A DNA stretch of 32,064 nt from Burkholderiaceae bacterium (GTDB lineage Bacteria; Pseudomonadota; Gammaproteobacteria; Burkholderiales; Burkholderiaceae_C). Each line of letters starts with the position of its first letter. Positions within the stretch are counted from its first letter, which is position 1. Below are positions 9,783 to 19,738 of the stretch, one piece after another. The notes beneath the pieces are model-generated. The model searched no databases. It saw only the letters and a program-made list of their open reading frames with translations, and was not told the origin of the DNA. The stretch lies in assembly GCA_031277295.1 (NCBI GenBank), contig JAITMV010000118.1, positions 1-32,064 of the forward strand, given 5' to 3'. Both the position numbers and the translations under genes were made by a program.

Positions 9783-10796
9783 TCAGCTTCCGTGCTGCAA
9801 GAGTCGCGCCGGCAGGGGCACCTTGGCCATCAGTCTGGACACGATCTGCTCCGCGTCCAACCCTTCAGACAGCGCCTCGTACGACAGCACCAACCGGTGA
9901 CGCAGTACGTCTGGCGCAAGGTCGCTGATATCCTCCGGCAAAGCGTAGGCACGCCCGCGCATCATCGCCAGCGCCCTGGCGCCTTCAATCAGGCCGATGG
10001 TGGCGCGCGGGCTGGCGCCATACGTGATCATCGGCCCCAGGTCTTGCAATCCGACGCAGGCCGGCGTGCGCGTGGCCGACACCAGCCGCACGGCGTACTG
10101 CATCAGCGCCGGGTCGCAGTACACGCGGCGGCAGTTTTGTTGCAGCGCAGCGAGTTGCTCCATCGTGGCCACCGCGCTCACGTCGATGCGCGGGCCGGTG
10201 ACGCGCTCGGCAATAATGAGCTCCTGCGCATCGGTCGGGTAGTCGACCAACACCTTCATCATGAAGCGATCTACCTGTGCCTCGGGCAGCGGGTACGTGC
10301 CTTCGGTCTCGATCGGGTTTTGCGTCGCCATCACCAGAAATGGCTCGGGCACGAGGTGGGTCTGACCGGCGATGGTTACTTGGCGCTCTTGCATCACCTC
10401 CAGCAGCGCGCTTTGCACCTTGGCCGGGGCGCGGTTGATCTCGTCGGCCAGCAGAAGATGGGTAAACACGGGCCCAAGCACGGTGGCGAACTCGCCCGTC
10501 TTCTGGTTGTAGACGCGCGTGCCCACCAGGTCGGCGGGTACCAGATCAGGTGTGAACTGGATGCGTTTGAACTGGCCTTGCAGCACGCGGGCCAGTGTCT
10601 TGACGGTCAGCGTCTTGGCCAGCCCCGGCACGCCTTCAACCAGCAAGTGCCCGCCGGCCAGCAACGCAACCATGACCCGCTCCAAAAAGCGGTCTTGCCC
10701 GACCACGATCCGCTTGACCTCGTACAGGATGCGCTCCATCAACGCAGCGGTCTCGGATGTTTGCTGCAATAAGCCGGTATCGGCGGGGTTGTTCAT
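9783..10796 (-). CDS. MoxR-type AAA+ ATPase
   Basis: HLLVEGVPGLAKTLTVKTLARVLQGQFKRIQFTPDLVPADLVGTRVYNQ...LLADEINRAPAKVQSALLEVMQERQVTIAG...ATQNPIETEGTYPLPEAQVDRF. Start chosen at MNNPADTG; the ORF extends upstream to 10919. Confidence 0.93.
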   Translation of the reverse strand: MNNPADTGLLQQTSETAALMERILYEVKRIVVGQDRFLERVMVALLAGGHLLVEGVPGLAKTLTVKTLARVLQGQFKRIQFTPDLVPADLVGTRVYNQKTGEFATVLGPVFTHLLLADEINRAPAKVQSALLEVMQERQVTIAGQTHLVPEPFLVMATQNPIETEGTYPLPEAQVDRFMMKVLVDYPTDAQELIIAERVTGPRIDVSAVATMEQLAALQQNCRRVYCDPALMQYAVRLVSATRTPACVGLQDLGPMITYGASPRATIGLIEGARALAMMRGRAYALPEDISDLAPDVLRHRLVLSYEALSEGLDAEQIVSRLMAKVPLPARLLQHGS

Positions 10797-10918
10797 GCGC
10801 TCAGGCTCCACGGGCGAGGGTATCAAGGCAGTCGTTTTGCGTTGAGCGTCAAGCATCGCGCCTGAAAGCCATTTTCGGAAGCGGCGTTTCGCACACGCGA
10901 CGCAATACGCCAGGCACA

Positions 10919-11842
10919 CTAAAAAGGCGATTGGCCAACGGCATTGGCTGCATTTTCGATTGGCACCGCAAAACCAATGCCTGCAAAGGTACGCTCGGCC
11001 GTCGGATTGAGGATAGCAGTGACGATGCCCACTACCTCGCCATCCATCGTCACCAGCGGGCCGCCGGAGTTACCGGGATTAGCGGCGGCGTCGAACTGAA
11101 TCAGGCTGTCTATCTCCTGCCCGCCCTCGGGCGAACGAAAGTCGCGCTCCAACCCCGACACCACGCCCGCCGACACTGACGGGCCGATGCCGAACGGAAA
11201 ACCAATCACCGCCACCTGATCGCCCAGCATCAGACCGTCGGTGGAGCGCAAGGTAGCGGCTTGCAAATCGTCGGGAATTTTCCGTGCCCGCAGCACGGCA
11301 ATGTCGTTGTCCCGCTGCACACTGACGATGCCGGCCGGACTTTCCAGCCCATTGGCAAAAGTCACGGTAATCTCTGAAGCCCCTTGCACCACGTGCAGAT
11401 TGGTCAGAATGGTGCCATTGTCAACGATGACCACGCCGGTGCCGACGTCGCGATCTTGCTCGGCCTGCTTGCGACGGTTTTTTCGGCCTGCCCTCAGCCC
11501 TTCAACCTGAACTACCGATGGACTGACGGCCGCCACCGCACGCGCCACCTGCGATGGCAGCACCTTATTACGAAGGCTGTACAGCACGGCGGCGTCGAAG
11601 TCGTCTTGCGTCAACTCGTGCGGGACGGTCTGCGACTCAGTGTAGCGAATAAGCAACAGCGCCACGCCTACCAGCAGAATCGCCGCCCATAGCGTGGCGG
11701 GGTGGCGCAGGACGGCCGTCAGGCGCTGACCGTGCCGTCGCAGTGGCTGGCCGGCTTCGGCCGACGCCAAAGAAACGTCCGCCACCGCCTCGGCTTTGGC
11801 GGCGGGAAGGGAGCGGCTATAGAGCACGGATCGGCGGCGCAC
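10919..11842 (-). CDS. Membrane-anchored S1C trypsin-like serine protease without a PDZ domain
   Basis: One TM segment (LWAAILLVGVALLLI), His region TNLHVV, Asp region NDIAVLRA, Ser region AANPGNSGGPLV. The ORF ends soon after AGIGFAVPIENA. Confidence 0.88.
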   Translation of the reverse strand: MRRRSVLYSRSLPAAKAEAVADVSLASAEAGQPLRRHGQRLTAVLRHPATLWAAILLVGVALLLIRYTESQTVPHELTQDDFDAAVLYSLRNKVLPSQVARAVAAVSPSVVQVEGLRAGRKNRRKQAEQDRDVGTGVVIVDNGTILTNLHVVQGASEITVTFANGLESPAGIVSVQRDNDIAVLRARKIPDDLQAATLRSTDGLMLGDQVAVIGFPFGIGPSVSAGVVSGLERDFRSPEGGQEIDSLIQFDAAANPGNSGGPLVTMDGEVVGIVTAILNPTAERTFAGIGFAVPIENAANAVGQSPF

Positions 11843-11908
11843 GGGGTCCCCTTAACGAGACAATACGCGAAATGTCGCACAGTACCACGGTTACGGCATG
11901 ATTGCCAC

Positions 11909-12754
11909 ATGCCCTGCTGGATCGACACCCACTGCCACCTGGATGCGCCTGAGTTCGCCGCCGATGTTCAGGCCGTGCGTCGGCGCGCCGCCGACGCGGG
12001 AGTGGCTGTGTGCGTTATCCCGGCGGTCGAACCATCGGCTTTTGACGCCTGCCGCACGCTGGCGCACCACCACGGCGACGCCTACGCGCTGGGCATCCAC
12101 CCGATGGTCGTCGAGCGCATCCCTGATGATGCACTAACCCGGCTGGAGCAGGCGCTCGCCTGCCACGCCGCTGACCCGCGCTTAGTTGCCGTCGGTGAAA
12201 TCGGCCTTGACTATTTCGTCGAACATCTGCGCCGCCCTCCGCTCACCGAGCGCCAACAGCTATTTTTCAGAGAACAACTCAAATTGGCCCGCAAACACCG
12301 CTTGCCGGTCGTCTTGCACGTGCGGCACGCAATCGATTCGGTACTCAAGAATCTGCGTGAAATCCCCGTTCCCGGTGGTATCGCCCACGCCTTCAACGGT
12401 AGCCGGCAACAGGCCGACGCATTCCTGGCGCTCGGCTTCAAACTCGGCTTCGGCGGCGCCGTCACCCACCGGCGCGCCACTCGCCTGCGTGCCCTGGCCG
12501 CCGAATTGCCGCCCGAGGCCATCGTGATGGAAACCGATGCTCCCGACATTCCACCGCGCTGGCTGTACGCTACCGCCGAACAACGCGCCCGCGGCCAGCC
12601 CCGAGCACGCAACGAACCGGGCGAACTACCCGACATCGGCGCCGAAATCGCTGCTCTACGTGATCTGCTGCCACGACAATGGGCGGCACTGAGCAGCGCC
12701 AACGCAATCGCCGCACTGCCGCGTTTGGCGGCGCTGGTGGAGCGTGGAGATTGA
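11909..12754 (+). CDS. TatD-family metal-dependent hydrolase
   Basis: MPCWIDTHCHLDAPEF...AVGEIGLDYF...HVRHAIDSVLKNLRE...METDAPDIPP. Confidence 0.93.
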   Translation: MPCWIDTHCHLDAPEFAADVQAVRRRAADAGVAVCVIPAVEPSAFDACRTLAHHHGDAYALGIHPMVVERIPDDALTRLEQALACHAADPRLVAVGEIGLDYFVEHLRRPPLTERQQLFFREQLKLARKHRLPVVLHVRHAIDSVLKNLREIPVPGGIAHAFNGSRQQADAFLALGFKLGFGGAVTHRRATRLRALAAELPPEAIVMETDAPDIPPRWLYATAEQRARGQPRARNEPGELPDIGAEIAALRDLLPRQWAALSSANAIAALPRLAALVERGD

Positions 12755-12782
12755 TCGGCGGACAGGCCTAACCTCGATCCGA

Positions 12783-14501
12783 TCATGCCCCCGCTTCCCC
12801 CATCCCTTCCACCAACAACCTGACCCGCCGCACACCCTGCCATTCATCGACCTCCAAGCGATAAGCGAGGTGCGCGCGGGCGGGCAGCGGATCGGTATGA
12901 CCGAACCAGATGCCGTCTATCGGCTGACCGTGGTGGCGCAGCTTCAACGCCAAGTGTTTTTCACCGACCAGGCGCTGACCGAGAACTTCGATTTCTTCGC
13001 TGAACACAGGCGGCGCGAAGCCCTGGCCCCAGACGGCAGCGTGCAGCTCGTCGACGATGTCGGGGCGGCGGAATTCGGGCGGCAGGGGGCCGTCGGTTTC
13101 GAGCTTGCGGATCAGCGTGGCCTCGTCCAACCATTCGGCGGCGACTTGTTGTAACGCCTGGGCGAAAGTATCGAAGTGTTGCTCAGCAATGGTGCAGCCC
13201 GCCGCCATGGCGTGGCCGCCAAAACGCAGCAGCACGTCGGGATACCGCTTGGCGATCAGATCCAGCGCGTCGCGCAAGTGAAAACCGGCGATGGAGCGGC
13301 CAGAGCCTTTCAGTTCATGTTCATGCCCCGGCGCGGTGCTGGGGGCAAAAACGAACGCGGGGCGATGCAGGCGGTCTTTCAGCCGTGCGGCAACGATGCC
13401 AACCACGCCCTCGTGGAAGCTGGGGTCATACACGCTGAGGGCGGGCGGTGGCGGCGCTTTGGGGTCGCACAAGGATTCGGCAATCTGCATGGCCTGCTCG
13501 CGCATGTCGCCTTCGATGTCGCGCCGCTGACGGTTGATACCGTCGAGCACACGCGCCAGTTCATCGGCGCGTGCGGGGGCGTCGGTAAGCAGCAACTCGA
13601 TACCCAGCGTCATATCGGCCAGCCGCCCGACGGCGTTGATGCGCGGGCCAAGAGCAAAGCCAAAATCGAAGGCGGTGGCGCGTCGGGGATCGCGCCCGGC
13701 AACGGCAAACAGCGCGCTCATGCCAGCGGGCATCTGGCCGGCACGGATGCGCTTGAGGCCCTGGGCGACCAAGCGGCGGTTGTTGGCATCAAGCCGCACC
13801 ACGTCAGCGACAGTACCAAGGGCGACCAGGGGCAACAGCGAATCGAGCTTGGGTTGGTTGGCGTTGTTGAACACGCCACGCTCGCGCAACTCGGCGCGCA
13901 GCGCCAGCAGCACGTAAAACATGACGCCGACGCCAGCCAGCGACTTGCTCGGAAAGCCGCAACCGGGCTGGTTGGGATTGACGATGACATCAGCCAGCGG
14001 CAGCGCGTCGCCGGGCAGATGATGATCGGTAATCAGCACTTGCAAGCCCAGCGCGCAGGCACGCGCCACGCCCTCGACGCTGGCGATGCCGTTGTCCACG
14101 GTGACCAGCAGCTTGGCGCCGCTGGCGGCCACGCGCTCGGCAATCGGTGGGGTCAGGCCATAGCCATCGACCACGCGGTCAGGCACCACATAGTCCACTT
14201 GCGCCGCACCCAGCAGTCGCAAACCGCGAATGCCGACGGCGCAAGCGGTAGCGCCGTCGCAGTCGTAGTCGGCCACGAAGCAAATGTGCCGGTGAGCCGC
14301 GATAGCGTCGGCCAGCAACGCGGCGGCGGCCTGCGCGCCCTTGATCTGATCGGGCGGCAGCAAACGCACGAGGTCATCTTGCACCTCGTCGACGCTACGC
14401 ACACCGCGGGCCGCGAACAGGCGCGCCAACAGCGGGTGAACGCCGGCTTGTTGCAGCGCCCAGGCGGCGCGGGGGGGAATGTCACGGATGATGAATTTCA
14501 T
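12783..14501 (-). CDS. recJ: Single-stranded-DNA-specific exonuclease RecJ
   Basis: CFVADYDCDGATACAVG (DHH motif), VLITDHHLPGDALPLADVIVNPNQPGCGFPSKSLAGVGV, C-terminal FGGHAMAAGCTI. Confidence 0.96.
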   Translation of the reverse strand: MKFIIRDIPPRAAWALQQAGVHPLLARLFAARGVRSVDEVQDDLVRLLPPDQIKGAQAAAALLADAIAAHRHICFVADYDCDGATACAVGIRGLRLLGAAQVDYVVPDRVVDGYGLTPPIAERVAASGAKLLVTVDNGIASVEGVARACALGLQVLITDHHLPGDALPLADVIVNPNQPGCGFPSKSLAGVGVMFYVLLALRAELRERGVFNNANQPKLDSLLPLVALGTVADVVRLDANNRRLVAQGLKRIRAGQMPAGMSALFAVAGRDPRRATAFDFGFALGPRINAVGRLADMTLGIELLLTDAPARADELARVLDGINRQRRDIEGDMREQAMQIAESLCDPKAPPPPALSVYDPSFHEGVVGIVAARLKDRLHRPAFVFAPSTAPGHEHELKGSGRSIAGFHLRDALDLIAKRYPDVLLRFGGHAMAAGCTIAEQHFDTFAQALQQVAAEWLDEATLIRKLETDGPLPPEFRRPDIVDELHAAVWGQGFAPPVFSEEIEVLGQRLVGEKHLALKLRHHGQPIDGIWFGHTDPLPARAHLAYRLEVDEWQGVRRVRLLVEGMGEAGA

Positions 14502-14562
14502 CTTGGTTATCCATAGCGCTCACGCGCCACCCGCGACGCACGAAACAAACGCAGCCTTGGCC

Positions 14563-14690
14563 CTCTCGTCGTTGCCGCGTAGTTCCCGTCTTCGCGGGAA
14601 TGACGGGCAATCCTGCCAAGCGGTGAAGGCAACCGAGGCCACGAAAGTCAATGTTCATGTGCCCTTCCTGAAGATAACCATAGCCGATCA
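14563..14690 (+). repeat. Dispersed bipartite intergenic repeat (hairpin half plus 'YLQE' half)
   Basis: CTCGTCGTTGCCGCGTAGTTCCCGTCTTCGCGGGAATGACGGGCAATCC followed by GGTGAAGGCAACCGAGGCCACGAAAGTCAATGTTCATG...TTCCTGAAGATAACC. The second half recurs at 19874-19934 and the first half at 25314-25362. Confidence 0.75.
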
Positions 14691-15538
14691 CGAATGTCTT
14701 GCCAACGCAAGGGCTTCAAATAGATTGAAATTCTGTCAGCAAGCCGACGCGCGCATGTAAAAGTGATGGCGCGGCGCGGCCCGCACAGCGTCAGGCGCGC
14801 GTCGCCGTCAGCGACAAGCGCGCGATGCAATTCATCGACGGCAGCGGCGTCCCAGCTCCGCGCCACACGCACCTGCGGGTTAGGTGGATGCGCCACCTCA
14901 AGCGCACCCGCGCCGGAAATCCACAACGCGCTAACAGGGCTGCACCCCCGGATCGCGCGCGCCTGATTGACGGAGTGCTCGTGCAGCAGCATTTCCAGCT
15001 CAGCCTGCAAGCGACGCAACTGTGCGCCTTGCGCCGCCGTGGGCGCCAGCGCCAGCACGTCGCGAGTCAGCGGTTGATGCAGAGCACGCGGCAGCGACCA
15101 GACGCTCAGATTGCGAAACAACTCGCCCTGCGCCAACCACGCATCGGGCTGCCAGTACGCCAGCGTCACCCCATCTTCGGCCAGCAGCGGCTGCACGGCA
15201 GCCAGCAAAGCGCGCGATTCGCCCTCGGTAAGCGCCAGTTCAGCCGGATCTGCCAGGGTGACGCGATCCAGCCCCAATTGCCAACGGCAGGGCTGAAACC
15301 AGGCGCAAGGCGTGCCGACAATGCCAGCCTCGAACGCCGCCCACGGCACCCGGCCCGCCTCGCCCGGCAGCCGATGGGCGCGCGCCAGAGCGATCTCGAA
15401 CGGCGTGGCCGAGCTGTCATCGTCCACTTCCACCGTATCGTCCAATCGCATCCGCGCCAACAGACCGTCCAGCACGGGCGCCCCCAGGGCATCGGCGACA
15501 GAAATCAACAGGTGAAGCGGCTCGGACGCTGGCGGCAT
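14648..15538 (-). CDS. RpfE-like regulatory / phosphoglycerate mutase-like protein
   Basis: Contains LFRNLSVWSLPRALHQPLTRDVL and LRRLQAELEMLLHEHSVNQARAIRGCSPVSALWISGAGAL, typical of the RpfE-type protein encoded next to recJ in beta-proteobacteria. Confidence 0.7.
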   Translation of the reverse strand: MPPASEPLHLLISVADALGAPVLDGLLARMRLDDTVEVDDDSSATPFEIALARAHRLPGEAGRVPWAAFEAGIVGTPCAWFQPCRWQLGLDRVTLADPAELALTEGESRALLAAVQPLLAEDGVTLAYWQPDAWLAQGELFRNLSVWSLPRALHQPLTRDVLALAPTAAQGAQLRRLQAELEMLLHEHSVNQARAIRGCSPVSALWISGAGALEVAHPPNPQVRVARSWDAAAVDELHRALVADGDARLTLCGPRRAITFTCARRLADRISIYLKPLRWQDIRDRLWLSSGRAHEH

Positions 15539-15653
15539 AGAACGATTGTGGGGGATGCGAAAATCCCGACAGGAGGTTGGGCGTTAAGCGCTTGGCGTTT
15601 AGCCTGCAACCGCCCCCAAATAAAGGCTGACGACGGCCAAACACTCATCCCTC

Positions 15654-16916
15654 ATGCCCCACCCCCTGCCCTACGAACTGCTGCTCAGTTGGCGCTACAC
15701 CCGCGCTGGCCGCGCGACGCGGCGCAATGGCTTCATCTCGTTCATCTCCGCGGCCTCAATGCTCGGCATCGCCTTGGGCGTAGCGGCGCTCATCATCGTG
15801 CTAAGCGTAATGAACGGTTTTACCAAAGACGTGACGGGCCGCATGTTAAGCGTCATTTCGCACATTGAGGTGTTTTCGCCCGACGGCGGCGCGCTGCCCC
15901 ACCCAACGCGCACGCTGTCCGAAGCGCGAGCCAACCCCGAAGTGATCGGCGCAGCGCCCTTCGTCGGCGGCCAGGCCTTGCTGGCGCGCGGCGAAACGAT
16001 GCAGGGTATCGTCGTGCGCGGCATCGACCCGGCGTTGGAGCCGCAGGTCACCGACATCGCGGCACAGATGAAAGACACCTTGTTGCCCCGACTCAAACCC
16101 GACGGTTTCGGCATCCTGCTGGGCGACGACCTGGCGCGCAAGCTGGGCGTGATCGAGGGCGATCAGGTCACGCTGATTGCCCCCAGCGGCCAAATCACAC
16201 CCGCTGGCGTGGTGCCACGCCTGAAGCAAATGACGGTGCTTGGCACTTTCAACAGCGGTCACTATGAATACGACTCGGCGCTGGCGCTGCTGCACGTGCA
16301 AGACGCGGGCCGCATCTTCCGGCTGGACGGACCGACCGGCATCCGCCTGAAACTGCGCGATTTATACCGGGCGCGCGAAATCACGGAAGAGTTGGCTGGC
16401 ACGTTGTCGGGCAATTTGCTGCTACTAGACTGGACGCGCCAAAACCGAACCTGGTTTTCCGCCGTACAACTGGAAAAACGCATGATGTTCATCATCCTCA
16501 CACTCATCGTCGCCGTTGCCGCCTTCAACCTGGTCAGCACGCTGGTAATGACGGTACAGGACAAGCGCGCCGACATCGCCATCCTGCGTACCCTGGGCGC
16601 CAGCCCGGCCAGCATCATGACGGTATTCATGGTGCAAGGCGCGCTGGTCGGCGTCATCGGCACGCTGGCCGGGCTGGCACTGGGGCTGGCCGTCGCGTTC
16701 AATATCGGCGTCATCGTTCCGTTTCTGGAACAGCTTTTCCATACCAGCTTCCTGCCCGGCGAGTTGTACCTGATCACCAAAATGCCAAGCGATCCGCGCG
16801 TCGGCGACGTAGTGCCCATCGGGCTGATCGCGCTACTGTTGTCCTTCCTCGCCACCCTTTACCCCAGTTGGCGCGCCAGCCGCGTCAACCCTGCGCAGGC
16901 GCTGCGGTATGAGTGA
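15654..16916 (+). CDS. lolC: Lipoprotein-releasing ABC transporter permease (LolC/LolE)
   Basis: [51 protein letters not shown]...[28 protein letters not shown]...[19 protein letters not shown]. Confidence 0.95.
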   Translation: MPHPLPYELLLSWRYTRAGRATRRNGFISFISAASMLGIALGVAALIIVLSVMNGFTKDVTGRMLSVISHIEVFSPDGGALPHPTRTLSEARANPEVIGAAPFVGGQALLARGETMQGIVVRGIDPALEPQVTDIAAQMKDTLLPRLKPDGFGILLGDDLARKLGVIEGDQVTLIAPSGQITPAGVVPRLKQMTVLGTFNSGHYEYDSALALLHVQDAGRIFRLDGPTGIRLKLRDLYRAREITEELAGTLSGNLLLLDWTRQNRTWFSAVQLEKRMMFIILTLIVAVAAFNLVSTLVMTVQDKRADIAILRTLGASPASIMTVFMVQGALVGVIGTLAGLALGLAVAFNIGVIVPFLEQLFHTSFLPGELYLITKMPSDPRVGDVVPIGLIALLLSFLATLYPSWRASRVNPAQALRYE

Positions 16917-17631
16917 GATGGCCATCCAATCTGGCGTCCCGGACGCAAAAACCGTGCTGCAAGCCCAAAACTTGGCCCGGCGCTTCCACGAAGGCGCGAT
17001 AGACGTAACAGTACTGCAAGGCGTCGATTTGGCCGTTCGCGTCGGCGAGACACTGGCCATCGTCGGCCAGTCCGGTTGCGGCAAAAGCACGCTGCTGCAC
17101 CTGCTGGGCGGGCTGGACGCACCCAGCGCTGGCCACGTGCGATTGATGGGGCAGGACTTTTCAAGCCTCTCGCCCGCCGCCCAAGGCACGCTGCGCAACC
17201 GGCATCTCGGCTTCGTCTACCAATTCCACCATTTGCTGCCCGAATTCACCGCGCTGCAAAACGTCGCCATGCCGCTATGGATACGCCGTATGCCGCGCCC
17301 CGCGGCGGCACAAGTGGCGCGGCAGATGCTGCTCCGGGTCGGCCTGCAAGACCGCGCACAGCACCGCCCGGCCGAACTCTCTGGCGGAGAACGCCAGCGC
17401 GTAGCCATTGCCCGCGCCCTAGTCACTCAACCGGCTTGTGTGCTAGCCGACGAACCAACCGGCAACCTCGATCGAGCCACCGCCGACGCTGTATTCAACC
17501 TGATGATGGAACTGGCCAGCAGCCATGCCACCGCCTTCGTGCTAGTCACCCACGACGACCAACTGGCCGCGCGCTGCGGGCGCACGCTGCGACTGATGCA
17601 GGGACGGCTGACGCCATGTGAATCTCAATAA
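16909..17631 (+). CDS. lolD: Lipoprotein-releasing system ATP-binding protein LolD
   Basis: Walker [10 protein letters not shown], signature [16 protein letters not shown], Walker [12 protein letters not shown]. Overlaps the lolC stop. Confidence 0.96.
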   Translation: MSEMAIQSGVPDAKTVLQAQNLARRFHEGAIDVTVLQGVDLAVRVGETLAIVGQSGCGKSTLLHLLGGLDAPSAGHVRLMGQDFSSLSPAAQGTLRNRHLGFVYQFHHLLPEFTALQNVAMPLWIRRMPRPAAAQVARQMLLRVGLQDRAQHRPAELSGGERQRVAIARALVTQPACVLADEPTGNLDRATADAVFNLMMELASSHATAFVLVTHDDQLAARCGRTLRLMQGRLTPCESQ

Positions 17632-17632
17632 G

Positions 17633-17684
17633 TTAAGGCGACGCCTCACCTTCTTTGTCCCTGCGGATGAAGCGTCAGCCTAAA
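17633..17684 (+). repeat. REP-like palindromic unit, copy A, between convergent lolD and dinB
   Basis: TTAAGGCGACGCCTCACCTTCTTTGTCCCTGCGGATGAAGCGTCAGCCTAAA. Ends are inverted repeats and it shares TCCCTGCGGATGA with copies B and C. Confidence 0.7.
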
Positions 17685-18876
17685 ACAAATCGTCCGATGG
17701 CGGCACGACGACGGCAGCCCCGGTCTTTATCAGTTTGCCCACCCGCACACCCAACAACCGCATGGCGCGTGTCAGATCGACGCGCTTGAGGCACTGGCCG
17801 GCGTGACGGCGAATGACGACAGAATCGGCGGTGTGCGTTTCAATAGTCCGGTCGCGCGTGACCTTGGCGAAGTTGTCGTAAGTAATCTTGATTCCGATGG
17901 TGCGGCCTGCGTAGCCCTTGCGTCGCAGGTCGGCGGCGACTTGCTGACACAAACGTGTGAAGATGGCGCTCAGCTCAGCCCTGTCGCGTACCGCGTGCAG
18001 GTCGCGCTCAAAGGTAGTCTCTCGGCTCATGCTAACCGGTTCGCTTTCGGTCGCCACGGGGCGATCATCGCGCCCCCAGGCAGCGTCGTGCAGCCAAGCG
18101 CCATAGCTTTTGCCGAACCGCGCCGCCAGCCATGCGCGCTCACGCGCGGCCAACTCACCGATGAATCGGATACCGTAGCCCTGCAACCGGGCGTCGGCCT
18201 TGGGGCCGATGCCGTTGATCTTGCGGCAAGGCAAAGGCCAGATCAGCGTTTGCAAATCGCCTTCATGCACAACGCTGATACCGTTCGGCTTGTTGAATTC
18301 GCTCGCCATCTTGGCCAACAATTTGTTGGGCGCGACGCCGATGGAACAGGTCAATCCAGTAGCGTCAAAAATGCTTTTCTGGATCAGCCGCGCCAGCACG
18401 CGGCCCCCCTCGCGCTCGCCGCCGGGCACGTCGGTAAAGTCGATATAGACCTCGTCCACGCCGCGGTCCTCCATTACCGGCGCAATGTCACGAATAACGT
18501 CCTTAAACGCGCGCGAATAACGCCGGTATTCGTCGAAGTCCACCGGCAACAAGATGGCCTGCGGACACAGCCGGGCGGCCTTCATCAACCCCATCGCCGA
18601 ACCAACGCCAAACTGCCGCGCCGGATAAGTAGCGGTGGTAATGACGCCGCGGCCCACGTAATCCTTCAGCCGTGGGAAAAAATCCACCGGGATCAGCGCC
18701 AAGTCGTCCGCCGTCCACACGTGCTCGGGCTGTTCGATATTCAAACGCGCGATCAACTCATCGTCGCGCCGCCGCCCGCCGCCGATAACCATCGGCAGCC
18801 CTTTCAGTTGCGGATAACGCAGCCACTCGACTGACGCATAAAAAGCGTCCATGTCGAGATGGGCAATGCGACGCAT
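17680..18876 (-). CDS. dinB: DNA polymerase IV (Y-family)
   Basis: RRIAHLDMDAFYASVEWLRYPQLKGLPMVIGG...GVDEVYIDFTD...TCSIGVAPNKLLAKMASEFNKPNGI. Confidence 0.96.
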   Translation of the reverse strand: MRRIAHLDMDAFYASVEWLRYPQLKGLPMVIGGGRRRDDELIARLNIEQPEHVWTADDLALIPVDFFPRLKDYVGRGVITTATYPARQFGVGSAMGLMKAARLCPQAILLPVDFDEYRRYSRAFKDVIRDIAPVMEDRGVDEVYIDFTDVPGGEREGGRVLARLIQKSIFDATGLTCSIGVAPNKLLAKMASEFNKPNGISVVHEGDLQTLIWPLPCRKINGIGPKADARLQGYGIRFIGELAARERAWLAARFGKSYGAWLHDAAWGRDDRPVATESEPVSMSRETTFERDLHAVRDRAELSAIFTRLCQQVAADLRRKGYAGRTIGIKITYDNFAKVTRDRTIETHTADSVVIRRHAGQCLKRVDLTRAMRLLGVRVGKLIKTGAAVVVPPSDDLF

Positions 18877-18948
18877 GGACGTTGAACGTCACCCGTTCTG
18901 CGGCAACGCCTTGCTTTCCCAAAAAGCATTCACACTCAACGCTGGACG

Positions 18949-19100
18949 TTTAAGGCGACGTCTCATTCAGTCCCTGCGGATGAGCGCCTCTTTAGTTTGG
19001 GATGGGCTGCAAGGCGCAAAGCGCAAAACGCAGCAATGCTTGGCGGTATTGCGAGCATTTGCTGTGGCGCCGCATGGGACTGGGTGAGGCGTTGCCCTAA
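18949..19100 (+). repeat. MITE-like element with REP unit at its left end, copy B
   Basis: Left end TTAAGGCGACGTCTCATTCAGTCCCTGCGG; reverse complement of right end TTAGGGCAACGCCTCACCCAGTCCCATGCGG. These are imperfect terminal inverted repeats of about 30 bp. Confidence 0.75.
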
Positions 19101-19106
19101 CTCCCA

Positions 19107-19655
19107 TCAAGCGAATTTGCGCACCCAATCGGCAAAGGCATTGACAAAGCCCTGGGCAAAGTCCCTGCTAGCCGCACCAATCGTACCGCCTTCAATCAGA
19201 CCCTCTTTCCACTGGACAAACATCTCGCTGCCAGGCAACGTGGGCATACTCAGAAACGCCAGCACGTTGCGCAAGTGCTGCTGCGCCATCGCCGCGCCGA
19301 CGGCGCCGACCGAAACCCCCGCCACTGCCGCCGGTTTGCCGGCCCACACACTTTGGCCCCACGGGCGCGAACCGTGGTCGATGGCATTTTTCAGCACGCC
19401 CGGTATCGAGCGGTTGTATTCCGGCGTAACGAACAACACCCCGCTGGCGGCCTTGATAGTCTGACGCAAGCGCGCCACGGCAGGCGCCGGATTACCGTCA
19501 TCGTCCTGGTTATACAACGGCAGGTCATCAATGCGGACGAACTCGGATTTGAACTCGGCCGGCAGCAAATTGACCAGCGCATACGCAAATTGCTGATTGA
19601 ACGAATCCTTGCGCAAGCTGCCGACAACGACGGCGATGGTGTAGTTTGTGCTCAT
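19107..19655 (-). CDS. NADPH-dependent FMN reductase (chromate/quinone reductase-like)
   Basis: VVVGSLRKDSFNQQFA...VLFVTPEYNRSIPGVLKNAIDHGSRPWGQSVWAGKPAAVAGVSVG. Confidence 0.92.
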   Translation of the reverse strand: MSTNYTIAVVVGSLRKDSFNQQFAYALVNLLPAEFKSEFVRIDDLPLYNQDDDGNPAPAVARLRQTIKAASGVLFVTPEYNRSIPGVLKNAIDHGSRPWGQSVWAGKPAAVAGVSVGAVGAAMAQQHLRNVLAFLSMPTLPGSEMFVQWKEGLIEGGTIGAASRDFAQGFVNAFADWVRKFA

Positions 19656-19738
19656 GAATCATATCCCGATGGAGTTGAAAAAGGCGTACCTTATGGCTGG
19701 CCGCCCGGCGGCATGAATTATCCTGGAAACGGCAGTTG

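Noticed and set aside
9741-10772. 343-aa plus-strand ORF opposite moxR
   Set aside because: Antisense shadow ORF. The minus-strand MoxR is unambiguous.
13176-14516. 446-aa plus-strand ORF opposite recJ
   Set aside because: Antisense shadow ORF of a clear RecJ in GC-rich DNA, rich in Gly/Gln/His/Ala as expected for such shadows.
14482-14691. 69-aa minus-strand ORF containing PVIPAKTG and YLQE motifs
   Set aside because: Derived from the dispersed intergenic repeat. The homologous module at 19874-19934 is in an unrelated ORF context.
17803-18834. 343-aa plus-strand ORF opposite dinB
   Set aside because: Antisense shadow of a clear Y-family polymerase.
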